DNA of 49,413 bases from Bradyrhizobium sacchari (GCF_002068095.1 NZ_LWIG01000026.1:135898-185310); one strand, 5' to 3'; shown: positions 26,293-34,493, counted from the stretch's first letter. Translations and numbers: made by a program. Notes: generated by a model not told the origin, from the letters alone.

Positions 26293-26856
26293 CTACACCG
26301 CAACGGCGCCGCTGGTTTTGATCAGTTCGGCGCTGGACTGGATTGTAGCAAAATTTCCGGCAACATTCACCACCGCTTGCTTGTAGGCGGCGCCATCGCC
26401 CGAGCCCGGCTGCCGGCAGGCCACGGCATCGGCGACCACCTGGTAGCGATGGCTGCGGTGAAATCCGTCGACGGCGGTGGCCAGGATGGTCTCGTCCAGC
26501 GAGAAGCCGATCAGCACGCAGCGGCCATTGTGGATATTGGACATGTAATCCACAAACCGCGACGAGCTGTAGGCCGAGGGCAGCGGGTGCTCGAACGTCA
26601 TCTCGCCGGGCCGCGGCCTCGCCTCGGCGATCCAATCGGTCAGCCGTGATGCAGGATTGAACCAGGCGGCCTGGGCGATGCGCTTCAGATGCATCACCGG
26701 CCAGAGCCTGTCGCGCCATAGCGTCAGGAGTTCCAGGCAGCGCGTGGTGGCGGCCTCGCCGTCGCGGATGACGTGACGCCGCCCGGGGGTGAGGTATTCG
26801 ACCTGGAGATCCGCACAGACCAGGATCGGCGGATCATCGGTGATGGAAGCCAGCAT
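26293..26856 (-). CDS. Isochorismatase-fold protein lacking catalytic Lys and Cys
   Basis: 187 residues with the cysteine-hydrolase fold: ILVCADLQVEYL (Asp16, the expected acid), then PSAYSSSRFVDYM, and VLIGFSLDETILATAVDGFHRSHRYQVVADAVA. In active members the SAY/SAF block is preceded by a catalytic Lys, but here the aligned positions are Glu89 and His90. The nucleophile position (C in GxxTxxCVxATA) is Thr123. Two of three triad residues are therefore missing, and the protein is probably not a classical hydrolase. Length and fold are otherwise intact, with no frameshift. It is the third gene of a tight minus-strand set, 26 bases after the GNAT gene. It may bind a ligand or partner, or use a different chemistry. 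Confidence 0.8.
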   Translation of the reverse strand: MLASITDDPPILVCADLQVEYLTPGRRHVIRDGEAATTRCLELLTLWRDRLWPVMHLKRIAQAAWFNPASRLTDWIAEARPRPGEMTFEHPLPSAYSSSRFVDYMSNIHNGRCVLIGFSLDETILATAVDGFHRSHRYQVVADAVACRQPGSGDGAAYKQAVVNVAGNFATIQSSAELIKTSGAVAV

Positions 26857-26881
26857 TGTCTTGCGCCGAGCTGCACCAGTT

Positions 26882-27508
26882 TCAGCGATCTGCGAGTGCG
26901 AGGTCCCGCAGCGGCGAGGTCACCGCCCGCCCCGCCGAGGCGTCGAGCACGCCCGGACGGTCCCAATCGCCCTCAGGACGGATAATCACGTAAGGATCGC
27001 TGTCCAGCGTGATGGCGTCCGGCCCCGGCTCGATCTCGAGCAACATCTCCGTATAGGAGAAATCCGAGAAGGTGATCTTGCGGTTGTGGCCGAGTGGCTT
27101 GGCGCCGAAATGGGCCCAGAAATCGACCAGCCGGTCCTGCGCCTGGCCGTAGATCTTGCGAAAGCCCTTGCGCTTCACATAGTCGACGCTCGCCTGCACG
27201 AGCTTGAAGGAGACGCGCGAGCGTCGGTATTGGTGCCGCACCGCGAGCCGCTCGACCTTGGCGAAATCGCCGAAGAAGCGCACCCGCAGGCAACCTGCGG
27301 GCTCGTTGCCGACATAGCCGATGAAATGCGCGGCGACCATGTCGTTGCCGTCGAACTCCTCCTCGAACGGACAATCCTGTTCGGCAAGATAGACCGCCGA
27401 GCGAATGGCGGTCACCAGCATGAGATCGCTGGGATCACGCGCGAGCCGGATGGTGATGGCGCGGGAGTCGGGCTTGGCGAGAGGAATCCTAGTGCCGTGC
27501 ATCTGCAA
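26882..27508 (-). CDS. GNAT family acyltransferase
   Basis: 208 residues. The GNAT core is seen as ITIRLARDPSDLMLVTAIRSAVYLAEQDCPFEEEFDGNDMVAAHFIGYVGNEPAGCLRVRFFGDFAKVERLAVRHQYRRS, where the last block is the acyl-CoA-binding strand and loop, and by GFRKIYGQAQDRLVDFWAHFGAKPLG at the C-terminal end of the fold. The YxxEQxxPFxxExDxxD stretch followed by H resembles N-acyltransferases of the autoinducer-synthase-like GNAT subgroup more than histone-type acetylases, but the resemblance is loose. It overlaps the gene upstream by 20 bases. The C-terminal 50 residues, including DSDPYVIIRPEGDWDRPGVLD, are outside the core. The substrate is unknown. Confidence 0.8.
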   Translation of the reverse strand: MQMHGTRIPLAKPDSRAITIRLARDPSDLMLVTAIRSAVYLAEQDCPFEEEFDGNDMVAAHFIGYVGNEPAGCLRVRFFGDFAKVERLAVRHQYRRSRVSFKLVQASVDYVKRKGFRKIYGQAQDRLVDFWAHFGAKPLGHNRKITFSDFSYTEMLLEIEPGPDAITLDSDPYVIIRPEGDWDRPGVLDASAGRAVTSPLRDLALADR

Positions 27509-28106
27509 AACTCCTTGCTTGGACGATCGCGCCCTGCACGTGCATCGACTGCCGATGCCAGGGGCGTTCGTAGCACCACAGGTCGGGTTGGAAGCTCGGA
27601 ACCGGTTCGAACCCGGTCGCTCTCATGATGTCGCGCCCGGCCACGGTTGACGGCTGCGCATAGCAATCCGCGCCGCGAAATCTTACCTGTCGAAGATGAG
27701 CCGCGGCCTTGCCGAGACCCGCGATGCCGCGCCCCGTCGCAGCAATCGCCCAGATATAGATGGCAGCAACGTCTTCCCTCGCGGAAGCGAGATAATGCGT
27801 CTCGGGCGCGGTGAGACAGATATCGTCGAGCAACAGCGCATCGTGTCCGCGATCGTTGAGAAACAGGAAGGCCATGCCGCCGAGCAACTCGCCCTTGCGG
27901 CTGAATGTCAGGAGGCTCTGGGGATCGAATGTGTAATATTTTGCAAGCTCCGCAGTCCCGATCTGCACGCCGGGCACCAGCCGGTGCGCCATCTCCGAAA
28001 GCGCCGCAATTTCGGAAAATTGCGCACAACGGACCTCGACCTCAGGACTGAGCGGCAGCGCGTCGAAATCATGCCTTGCGGCAAACGAGCCTCTTTCCAT
28101 ACGCAT
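27489..28106 (-). CDS. GNAT-like protein, first gene of the cluster
   Basis: 205 residues. EVEVRCAQFSEIAALSEMAHRLVPG reads as the first strand and helices of a GNAT fold, and GRDIMRATGFEPVPSF as the C-terminal helix-strand with the typical GF. The middle carries LLDDICLTAPETHYLASAREDVAAIYIWAIAATGRGIAGLGKAAAHL, where GRGIAGLG is a poor match to the acyl-CoA pyrophosphate loop. It may thus be a degenerate or distant acyltransferase. The last 7 codons overlap the next GNAT gene in another frame, implying coupled synthesis and perhaps a complex. The gene is divergent from a LysR gene 98 bases away. Confidence 0.65.
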   Translation of the reverse strand: MRMERGSFAARHDFDALPLSPEVEVRCAQFSEIAALSEMAHRLVPGVQIGTAELAKYYTFDPQSLLTFSRKGELLGGMAFLFLNDRGHDALLLDDICLTAPETHYLASAREDVAAIYIWAIAATGRGIAGLGKAAAHLRQVRFRGADCYAQPSTVAGRDIMRATGFEPVPSFQPDLWCYERPWHRQSMHVQGAIVQARSFADARH

Positions 28107-28188
28107 ATCGCCCCTCTATCGTTTGCGGCCTTCATGCCCCGCTATGACGAGCTTAGCGGTTGGGGACCAGGAGTATGCAGCAGTTATT

Positions 28189-28200
28189 GCACCGGGGTGC
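28189..28200. promoter_or_regulatory. Perfect palindrome at the LysR start, candidate autoregulatory site
   Basis: GCACC-GG-GGTGC is a perfect inverted repeat immediately upstream of the ATG at 28205, with TGCAGCA and TGCTGC half-sites around it (28176 and 28198). It lies in the short divergent gap and overlaps the ribosome binding region. The LysR product is the natural candidate ligand-dependent binder. Confidence 0.35.
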
Positions 28201-28204
28201 TGCG

Positions 28205-29215
28205 ATGATGCAGCACCGTGAAGAGGCCCTGGGCGCGTCCTGGGACGATTTGAAGCTGTTTTTAGCGTGCGCCAAATATAAAAGTTTCCGCAACGCCGCC
28301 GAAGAGCTCGGCCTCACCTCGACGACCTTGATGCGCCGGATCGACCGCCTCGAAGAGAGCATCGGCTGCAAGCTGTTCCTGCGCGACCAGAGCGGGCTCA
28401 CGCTGAGCGACGAAGGCACCGCGATGATTGCCGACGTCGCGCACATGGAGCGTCACGCCTTCAACGTCTTCCGCCGCGCCTCGCGCTCGTCGAACGATAC
28501 GTTCGGCACCGTGCGCGTCGCGGTAACGGAAGGTCCCGGCAATTTCTGGATCCTGCCGCGGCTGATCGACTTCCAGAAGACTTATCGCAAGATCACCGTC
28601 GACCTGCGTTGTGCGATGGAGCAGGCCGACGTCGCGCGGCTCGAATCCGATATCGCGATCCAGCTCGAGCCACCGACCAATCCCGATCTGATCGTCGCCA
28701 AGCTCGGCCGCCTGCACATCTACCCCTTCGTGTCCAAGGAATACGAGGACCTGTACGGCCTGCCGGCAAGCTTGGCCGATCTGAAGAACCACCGCATCAT
28801 CAAGCAGAGCGCGCCCCAGGTCGACGACGGCGCCTATGCTCGTGTGCTCGGGCTGAAGTCGCTCGAGGGCATCGTCGGCATCAAGACCAATTCCTCCGTC
28901 GGCGCACTCTATGCGGTGGAGCGCGGCGCCGGCATCGGCTTCCTGCCGACCGTGTCGATCGCGCTCGGCGCACCGCTCATTGCGGTCGATCTCGGCGTCA
29001 GCCACCACGCCGATCTCTGGCTGACCTATCACCGAGAGTTTCGCGCTTCCGAGCGCCACAAGATCGTGGTCGACTGGCTGAAGAAGATCTTCGATCCCAG
29101 GACCTATCCCTGCTTCCGCGACGAGTTCATCCATCCGAACGCGCTGGTGCCGATGATGACGGCCGCGCGCGAAGGTTTCGGATTGACCGGCTACGTGGCG
29201 GCAACGCCGGCGTGA
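28205..29215 (+). CDS. LysR family transcriptional regulator
   Basis: About 336 residues. The winged helix-turn-helix is SWDDLKLFLACAKYKSFRNAAEELGLTSTTLMRRIDRLEESIGCKLFLRDQSGLTLSDEG. The effector domain follows with GTVRVAVTEGPGNFWILPRLIDF and is longer than usual at the C-terminal end, with about 40 residues past the last common strand. Several starts are possible: TTG 28160, ATG 28175, ATG 28205 and ATG 28208. The ATG at 28205 is chosen for GGGGTG 5 bases before it and because it leaves a normal N-terminus. It is divergent from the GNAT/isochorismatase-fold cluster and likely regulates it. Confidence 0.88.
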   Translation: MMQHREEALGASWDDLKLFLACAKYKSFRNAAEELGLTSTTLMRRIDRLEESIGCKLFLRDQSGLTLSDEGTAMIADVAHMERHAFNVFRRASRSSNDTFGTVRVAVTEGPGNFWILPRLIDFQKTYRKITVDLRCAMEQADVARLESDIAIQLEPPTNPDLIVAKLGRLHIYPFVSKEYEDLYGLPASLADLKNHRIIKQSAPQVDDGAYARVLGLKSLEGIVGIKTNSSVGALYAVERGAGIGFLPTVSIALGAPLIAVDLGVSHHADLWLTYHREFRASERHKIVVDWLKKIFDPRTYPCFRDEFIHPNALVPMMTAAREGFGLTGYVAATPA

Positions 29216-29229
29216 CCGTCACTTTGGGA

Positions 29230-29323
29230 GCATAATCTCGCGCAAACGCGTTCCGCGTTTGTCGCGAGGGAAAACCGCTACGCACTTTGCGCTGGCGCGG
29301 CCCTTCGGGTCCGGGTCATGCTC
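29230..29323. repeat. Interspersed palindromic repeat in a convergent gap
   Basis: Starts GCATAATCTCGCGCAAACGC, with the short palindrome CAAACGCG-TTC-CGCGTTTG, then GAGGGAAAACCGCTACGCACTTTG and a GC-rich end GTCCGGGTCATGCTC. This pattern is a common intergenic repeat of Bradyrhizobium genomes. It fills nearly all of the gap between the LysR stop and the autotransporter stop. Confidence 0.7.
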
Positions 29324-29325
29324 GC

Positions 29326-30507
29326 TCACCACCGATATTCGAAGCCGACCGTGCCCTGGTGCGAGGTGAGCTCGTTGCGGAACTTGCCGTCGTAGTTGAC
29401 GTAGAGCCGCGCGGTGTTGGTAAGGCTGAGCGAAGCCGAGCCGCCCGCATCCATGCCGTAACGGCTCTCGCCGATGCCGGGAACAACGATGCTCTGGGTC
29501 CCGAGGCTGACCTGCACCGATCCCAGGTTCTGATAGAAATTGTCGACGAACTTGCCGTAGGCCGACAGGTCCAGGATCCTCTGGTCGAAGATGAAATAGC
29601 GCCCGATCTCCGCCCCGATCATCACGCGCGCTCGAGAGAGCGCCGTCGAGCCCACGTTGAGCGGATCGAGCCCGCCAGCCTCCTGGAACGCGGCGCTGGT
29701 GGCGCGCACATATTCGAGCGCGCCCTTGGGCACGATGCGCATCTGGTCCTTGGTCCAGTAATAGCTGATCTCGGTCAGCGCGCCGTCGACCGCGGCGCGA
29801 TAACCGGCGGTCGCCAAGCCGAACCCGGTATCCCGGCTGGAATGAACCTTGCCGAAGCCGTGCACCAGCGCGAAGGCCCAGGTCCACGGGCCCTTGTCGA
29901 CCGAGCCGTTGAAGCCGAGCTGGGTCAGGTCGAGTGTTGCCGACTGCAGCGCGAGCGGCACGTCGATGTCGGTGTGGCTCTGGTCGAGGGAGAAACCGAG
30001 ATTGACGCCCGGCGCAACCCGCGCGCCGATGCCGGCGACCCCGCCAAACGTCCGGCGCTTGTCGCCGACGAAGTCGCCTTGCGCGTCGGTGTGGACCGCG
30101 ATGCCGTAGCCCTCGAACCAGGTGCGGTAGCGGGGATCTTCCGTGCTCGCGGCCGCGCCGCCGCCGCCGGGATTGGTCCGGAACGACCGGTCGAAGCCAT
30201 TGGAGGCCTGGTTGCCCAGCCGCTCCAGAAATCCCGAACCGAAATTGAGCATGCTGTTGCCAGCCGACCGGTTGGAGTTGGTCGAGGTCGGGACCGGGGT
30301 CGGTGACGGCGTGGGCGTCGGAGTCGGCGTCGGCGTCGGGGTTTGCGCGAAACCGGGCGTCGCGGCCAACATCGTCACGGCGAAAACAAGCGCCACGACT
30401 GCAACGGCCTTGACCGCAGCGGCCTTCGCGAGCCCTGCCGCACCCCGGCGGACGCGGTTCAACCCGATTGTCTGCCGTGTTCCGGAGGGCTGCAGGGTGC
30501 AGCGCAT
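29326..30507 (-). CDS. Autotransporter-type outer-membrane barrel protein with very short passenger
   Basis: About 393 residues from the ATG at 30507. A signal peptide is seen as AKAAAVKAVAVVALVFAVTM ending ATPGFA. After cleavage come a Thr-Pro run (about 9 TP-type units), a linker of about 50 residues with Gly-rich NPGGGGAAAS, and then an autotransporter beta-domain of about 270 residues starting at YRTWFEGYG. Alternating strands (GGVAGIGARVAPGVNLGFSLD, LGFNGSVDKGPWTWAFALVHGFG, VMIGAEIGRYF) and the final FEYRW, with a terminal aromatic, are classic for a barrel inserted by BamA. There is almost no passenger. The start could also be 30552. It is divergent from the cold-shock gene. Confidence 0.82.
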   Translation of the reverse strand: MRCTLQPSGTRQTIGLNRVRRGAAGLAKAAAVKAVAVVALVFAVTMLAATPGFAQTPTPTPTPTPTPSPTPVPTSTNSNRSAGNSMLNFGSGFLERLGNQASNGFDRSFRTNPGGGGAAASTEDPRYRTWFEGYGIAVHTDAQGDFVGDKRRTFGGVAGIGARVAPGVNLGFSLDQSHTDIDVPLALQSATLDLTQLGFNGSVDKGPWTWAFALVHGFGKVHSSRDTGFGLATAGYRAAVDGALTEISYYWTKDQMRIVPKGALEYVRATSAAFQEAGGLDPLNVGSTALSRARVMIGAEIGRYFIFDQRILDLSAYGKFVDNFYQNLGSVQVSLGTQSIVVPGIGESRYGMDAGGSASLSLTNTARLYVNYDGKFRNELTSHQGTVGFEYRW

Positions 30508-30879
30508 GACGACTAATCCCGAAGCCAATCGCGGCCCGCAAAAATGCAACATGAGCGGCGCACGCTTGCGGCGATTTGTGCCGAACTGCCACGGAGGGTC
30601 AACCGGTCGGCACGCCGTTACCGAGCCTATTGCTTCCATTGTGGTTCCGCGGCCACAGGTCGCAAATAGCAGATGATGATACCCGCCCCGGCCTTGAAAT
30701 TCGCGCTCGGCTTGCTAACGCGCGATTTTCATGTTGCAATATCCGGCACAATCGGAATTGGCCGCTCTGCTGTGCGTTTCGCGACGATGAGACTCGAACA
30801 GACTTCCGGAAGCCCGTTTGTGGCGTGGCACGCGAAAAAGCGGCCGCGTCTTTTTTCTATCTAGTGGAGGAGACTAGCG
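30508..30879. other. Divergent intergenic region (autotransporter / cold-shock protein)
   Basis: No gene is supported in these 372 bases. The region must hold the promoters of both neighbours. The part next to the cold-shock gene (30700-30865) is less GC-rich than the surroundings and could be its long 5' leader, as is usual for cold-shock mRNAs. I cannot define boxes. GGAGGAG lies 9 bases before the cold-shock ATG. Confidence 0.5.
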
Positions 30880-31086
30880 ATGCCGCAAAAGGGCACCGTC
30901 AAATGGTTCAACCCGACCAAGGGCTATGGGTTCATCAAGCCGAACGGCGGCGACAAGGACGTGTTCGTCCACATCTCCGCCGTCGAGCGTGCCGGACTTT
31001 CGACCCTCAACGAGAACCAGGTGGTTGAATACGACCTCGTGGAGAACCGCGGCAAATCATCCGCGGAGAACCTCAAGGTCTCCTGA
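30880..31086 (+). CDS. Cold-shock protein (CspA family)
   Basis: 68-residue single OB-fold protein that binds single-stranded RNA and DNA and melts RNA secondary structure. RNP1 is KGYGFI and RNP2 is VFVHIS; both are complete, with WF at residues 10-11 preceding. A strong site, GGAGGAG, precedes the ATG. Alphaproteobacteria carry several paralogues, so cold induction of this one cannot be assumed. A hairpin 35 bases after the stop probably ends the message. Confidence 0.96.
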   Translation: MPQKGTVKWFNPTKGYGFIKPNGGDKDVFVHISAVERAGLSTLNENQVVEYDLVENRGKSSAENLKVS

Positions 31087-31120
31087 TTTCTCTCACGACA
31101 GGCGAGAGATCATGACGTTG

Positions 31121-31139
31121 CCCCCGGCTCTGCCGGGGG
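31121..31139. terminator. Stem-loop between cspA-like gene and purN
   Basis: CCCCCGGC-TCT-GCCGGGGG, an 8-bp perfect GC stem with a 3-base loop, then ATTTCGTTT. It lies between two convergent genes and can serve both strands. Confidence 0.75.
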
Positions 31140-31174
31140 ATTTCGTTTGGGGCGGGCCCAGCGAAGGCGACGCG

Positions 31175-31831
31175 TCAGCTCACAACCGGCGCAACCAGAA
31201 AATTCTCCGACGCTGCGCTCCCCGCCGTCCTGCACACGTCGCCCTCGATCCGGACCTTGCCGGTCGCGAGCAGCCGCAGCGCCTCGGGATAGATGCGGTG
31301 CTCGACTTCGAGGATGCGCTCCGACAGCGTGTCGGCGGTGTCGTGGTCGCTGACGGGAACCGCGCCCTGCATCACGATCGGGCCAGCATCGGTCTCGGGG
31401 ATCACGAAATGCACGGTCGCGCCGGACAGTTTGACGCCGGCGCGCAGGGCCTGGCCGTGCGGATCGAGGCCGGGGAACGACGGCAGCAGCGAGGGATGAA
31501 TGTTGAGCATCCGCCCGTACCAGGCCTTGGTGAACTCGGCCGTGAACAGGCGCATGAAGCCGCCGAGACAGATCAGTTCGATGCCGTGCTGGTCGAGCGC
31601 GGCCTGCAGCACTTTCTCGAAACCGGCGCGGTCCTTGCCGAACGGCTTGCTCTCGATCACCAGCGTGTTGACGCCGCTCGCCTTGGCCCGTTCGAGCCCG
31701 AGCGCATCGGCCTTGTTGGAGACGACAAGCGAGATCTCCGCCGGGAAGTCCGCGGAGCTGGCTGCCTTGATCAGCGCGGCCATGTTGGAGCCGCGACCGG
31801 AGATCAGGATGGCGACCCGGCGCTTCATCAC
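31175..31831 (-). CDS. purN: Phosphoribosylglycinamide formyltransferase
   Basis: Third step of purine synthesis: transfers formyl from 10-formyltetrahydrofolate to GAR. 218 residues. [17 protein letters not shown] binds the phosphate of GAR. The catalytic Asn-His pair is in [12 protein letters not shown], and the catalytic Asp is in [11 protein letters not shown]. The ATG overlaps the purM stop by 4 bases, so it is translated after purM. The C-terminus is of normal length. Confidence 0.96.
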   Translation of the reverse strand: MMKRRVAILISGRGSNMAALIKAASSADFPAEISLVVSNKADALGLERAKASGVNTLVIESKPFGKDRAGFEKVLQAALDQHGIELICLGGFMRLFTAEFTKAWYGRMLNIHPSLLPSFPGLDPHGQALRAGVKLSGATVHFVIPETDAGPIVMQGAVPVSDHDTADTLSERILEVEHRIYPEALRLLATGKVRIEGDVCRTAGSAASENFLVAPVVS

Positions 31832-32901
31832 AGCGCCAGATCGAGGTGACCGTTATAGACGACGCGGTGCTCGCCCTCGGCCGGGATCACGGTGCCGAGC
31901 TGCGCCACGGTCTCGCCGGCGTCGGTGAAGACCTCGATCACCTTGTCGACCTTGTCGGGCTCGACGATCGCGATCATGCCGATGCCGCAGTTGAAGGTCC
32001 GCAGCATCTCCAGTTCGGCGATGCCGGCCTGCGCCGCCAGCCATTTGAAAACAGGCAGCACCGGCAGGCGCGCGAGGTCGATGCCGACGCCGAGATTCTG
32101 CGGCAGCACGCGCGGAATGTTGTCGGTGAAGCCGCCGCCGGTGATGTGGGCGAGCCCCTTCACCGCGCCAGTCTCACGGATCGCGCGCAGGCAGGATTTG
32201 ACGTAGAGCTTGGTCGGCGTCAGCAGCGCGCCGCCGAGCGTCATGACGGGCGCGAACGGCGCCGGGGCCGCGAAGCCGAGGCCGGATTGTTCCACGATCT
32301 TGCGCACCAGCGAGAAGCCGTTGGAGTGCACGCCCGACGAAGCAAGCCCGATCACGGCATCACCCGCGGCGATATCCTTGCGCGGCAACAAGGTACCGCG
32401 CTCGGCAGCGCCGACGGCAAAGCCGCCGAGGTCGTAGTCGCCGTCTTTGTAGAGGCCGGGCATCTCGGCGGTCTCGCCGCCGATCAGGGCGCAGCCGGAC
32501 TCGCGGCAGCCTTCGGCAATGCCTGCGACGATCGCGGCGGTGGCCTCCGGGTCGAGCTTGCCGCAGGCGAAATAGTCAAGGAAGAACAAGGGCTCGGCGC
32601 CCTGCACCACGAGGTCGTTGACGCTCATGGCGACGAGGTCGATGCCGATCCCGCCATGCAGGCCGGTCTCGATCGCGATCTTGACCTTGGTTCCGACGCC
32701 GTCCGTGGCCGCGACCAGGACGGGATCCTTGAAGCCGGCCGCCTTGAGGTCGAACAGGCCGCCGAATCCGCCGATCTCGGCATCGGCGCCGGGGCGCGCG
32801 GTGGCGCGCACCATCGGCTTGATCAGGTCGACCAGGCGGTTGCCCGCGTCGATATCGACGCCTGAATCGGCGTAAGTGAGGCCGTTTTTGCGGTCGGTCA
32901 T
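31828..32901 (-). CDS. purM: Phosphoribosylformylglycinamidine cyclo-ligase (AIR synthetase)
   Basis: Closes the imidazole ring of AIR from FGAM with ATP, acting after PurL. 357 residues. Clear family blocks: [36 protein letters not shown] near residue 45, [49 protein letters not shown], and [17 protein letters not shown]. The ATG at 32901 gives the standard start ([20 protein letters not shown]); the frame runs 18 codons further without similarity. It leads the purM-purN operon. It is divergent from pgsA with a 154-base gap, where a TATACT at 32978-32983 could be a -10 element for pgsA. No purine riboswitch is seen. Confidence 0.96.
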   Translation of the reverse strand: MTDRKNGLTYADSGVDIDAGNRLVDLIKPMVRATARPGADAEIGGFGGLFDLKAAGFKDPVLVAATDGVGTKVKIAIETGLHGGIGIDLVAMSVNDLVVQGAEPLFFLDYFACGKLDPEATAAIVAGIAEGCRESGCALIGGETAEMPGLYKDGDYDLGGFAVGAAERGTLLPRKDIAAGDAVIGLASSGVHSNGFSLVRKIVEQSGLGFAAPAPFAPVMTLGGALLTPTKLYVKSCLRAIRETGAVKGLAHITGGGFTDNIPRVLPQNLGVGIDLARLPVLPVFKWLAAQAGIAELEMLRTFNCGIGMIAIVEPDKVDKVIEVFTDAGETVAQLGTVIPAEGEHRVVYNGHLDLAL

Positions 32902-33055
32902 GCCCGATTTCCAGTGGGTTTGCGGCTGGTTACGTCGAATTCCGGGGACACGCAATGGCTCGCATGGCGCCCCGGCCTATACTATGTAGACATATCAACC
33001 GGTTCAGCCTCCGACGGGCCGGATTTGAGGTCAGACCGGTGCCGGGAAGCGCTGC

Positions 33056-33598
33056 GTGAGTATTCCGAATATCATTACCCTAGGCCGCATCATGCTGGTC
33101 CCGATCATCGTCTGGGCCATCGTGTCGAGCCAAATGGAGGTCGCGTTCGCCGTCTTCCTGATCGCGGGCGTCAGCGACGCCGTCGACGGCTTCCTGGCCA
33201 AGCGTTTCAACATGACGAGCGAGCTCGGTGCCCTGCTGGATCCGCTCGCCGACAAGGCGCTGCTGGTCTCGATCTACCTGGCGCTCGGCATCTGGGGCGA
33301 CATCCCGCGCTGGGTCGTGATCCTGGTGGTGTCACGCGACATCATGATCGTCGCAGCCGTGATCGTGTCCTGGCTGTTCGACAAGCCGGTCGAGATGAAG
33401 CCGTCGAAAGTATCCAAGCTAAACACAGCCGCCCAGGTCGCTTATGCCGCCCTGGTGCTGGCGTCCCTTGCCTTCGGCTTCAAGCCAGCGCCCTATGATA
33501 TCGTCCTGATGGGCTTGGTCACGGTCTTCACGCTCTCCTCGGTGTCGCTCTACCTCGTGGAGTGGCTGCGGCACATGAGCACGATCGAGGCCAAATGA
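33056..33598 (+). CDS. pgsA: CDP-alcohol phosphatidyltransferase (PgsA type)
   Basis: Membrane enzyme joining CDP-diacylglycerol to an alcohol, for this type most likely glycerol 3-phosphate, giving phosphatidylglycerol phosphate. 180 residues, about five helices. The signature is present as DAVDGFLAKRFNMTSELGALLDPLADK, with all four Asp and both Gly; the usual Arg after Ala is Lys. GTG start with GGGAAG 6 bases earlier. The size and N-terminus (MSIPNIITLGRI) match PgsA. It leads the pgsA-hda-ppk-ppx stretch, a common alphaproteobacterial order. Confidence 0.9.
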   Translation: MSIPNIITLGRIMLVPIIVWAIVSSQMEVAFAVFLIAGVSDAVDGFLAKRFNMTSELGALLDPLADKALLVSIYLALGIWGDIPRWVVILVVSRDIMIVAAVIVSWLFDKPVEMKPSKVSKLNTAAQVAYAALVLASLAFGFKPAPYDIVLMGLVTVFTLSSVSLYLVEWLRHMSTIEAK

Positions 33599-33690
33599 GG
33601 TGGGACGTGGCCCCGCAAAAGGCCAACTCCCCCTCGATGAAGTCGAATCTCTGAAGCGAAGCCGGCACGCCGGCATGGAGCAAAGCAAGC

Positions 33691-34368
33691 GTGGCAGGCC
33701 GCGTTCACCCCCGACAATTGGCGTTTTCGCTTCCGCATGCGGAAAGCCTCAGCCGGGACAATTTCCTCGAAGGCCCCGCCAACGCCGCCGGCCTCGCCCT
33801 GATCGATGGTTGGCCCGAATGGCCGAACCGCATCATGTGGCTGGCCGGGCCCGAAGGCAGCGGCAAGAGCCATCTGGCCGCGATCTGGGCCGAGGAGGCC
33901 GGCGCCCGCTCGACCACGGCCAACGCACTGACCGCCGCGGGGGTCCCGGCCGCGCTCGCCACCGGTGCCCTGGTGGTCGAGGATCTCGAGGCGAAGAATT
34001 TCGAAGAGCGCGCCCTCTTCCACCTGATGAACCTCGCCCGCGAGGACGGCGCCTACGTCCTTCTCACCGGGCGCGACGCACCGTCCTCGCTCGAGATCGA
34101 GCTCCGCGACCTGCGCTCGCGGCTGCGCGCCGTGCCCGTCGTCGCGCTGCTGCCGCCCGACGACCAGCTGTTCCGCGGCCTGATCGTCAAATTCTGCACC
34201 GACCGCCAGCTCACCGTGGACGAGAGCGTGGTCGGCTACCTCGCCACCCGTCTGGAGCGGTCTTCGGCGGCCGCCCGGCAGGCCGTGGAATTGCTCGACA
34301 GCGAGGCCCTGCGGCTCGGCCGCCCCGTCACCCGAGCGCTGGCCGCCGAGCTGCTGCGGGACGCCTGA
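33691..34368 (+). CDS. hdaA: DnaA-related regulatory ATPase Hda
   Basis: AAA+ protein homologous to DnaA domain III that, with the sliding clamp, promotes ATP hydrolysis by DnaA and prevents re-initiation. 225 residues. The clamp-binding motif is near the N-terminus as RQLAFSLPH (residues 8-16). Walker A is GPEGSGKS at 53-60. The Walker B-like LVVEDLE is at 94-100, with Glu-Asp in the reverse order from the usual DD/DE. The arginine-finger region is GRDAPSSLEIELRDLRSRL. GTG start with GGAG 11 bases upstream. There is no C-terminal DNA-binding domain, as expected for Hda. The gap of 92 bases from pgsA is open for a promoter. Confidence 0.9.
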   Translation: MAGRVHPRQLAFSLPHAESLSRDNFLEGPANAAGLALIDGWPEWPNRIMWLAGPEGSGKSHLAAIWAEEAGARSTTANALTAAGVPAALATGALVVEDLEAKNFEERALFHLMNLAREDGAYVLLTGRDAPSSLEIELRDLRSRLRAVPVVALLPPDDQLFRGLIVKFCTDRQLTVDESVVGYLATRLERSSAAARQAVELLDSEALRLGRPVTRALAAELLRDA

Positions 34369-34417
34369 TCCGCCCGGCCCCCAACGCCGCTTGACGGCTC
34401 CGTGCGCCGGAACATCA

Positions 34418-34435
34418 ATGTCATCGAAACGTCAT
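34418..34435 (+). promoter_or_regulatory. Putative PHO box before ppk
   Basis: ATGTCAT-CGAA-ACGTCAT is two 7-base direct repeats, 11 bases apart, with the PhoB-box 7-4-7 design. The first repeat differs from CTGTCAT at one base and the second at two. It lies 58 bases before the ATG at 34494, and TAACAC just downstream (34441-34446) could be the -10. Strength relative to the site at 12732 is not known. Confidence 0.5.
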
Positions 34436-34493
34436 CGCTCTAACACATGCTCCCGCCGGTTTTGCGCATAAGTCGCAAATTGGGGTGAACTGG

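Noticed and set aside
26108..26719. 203-codon frame overlapping the isochorismatase-fold gene
   Set aside because: Arg-rich shadow in another frame of the same strand; the hydrolase-fold frame has clear family blocks.
32902..33055. Purine riboswitch or PurR box before purM
   Set aside because: No conserved junction or repeat could be found in the short divergent gap.
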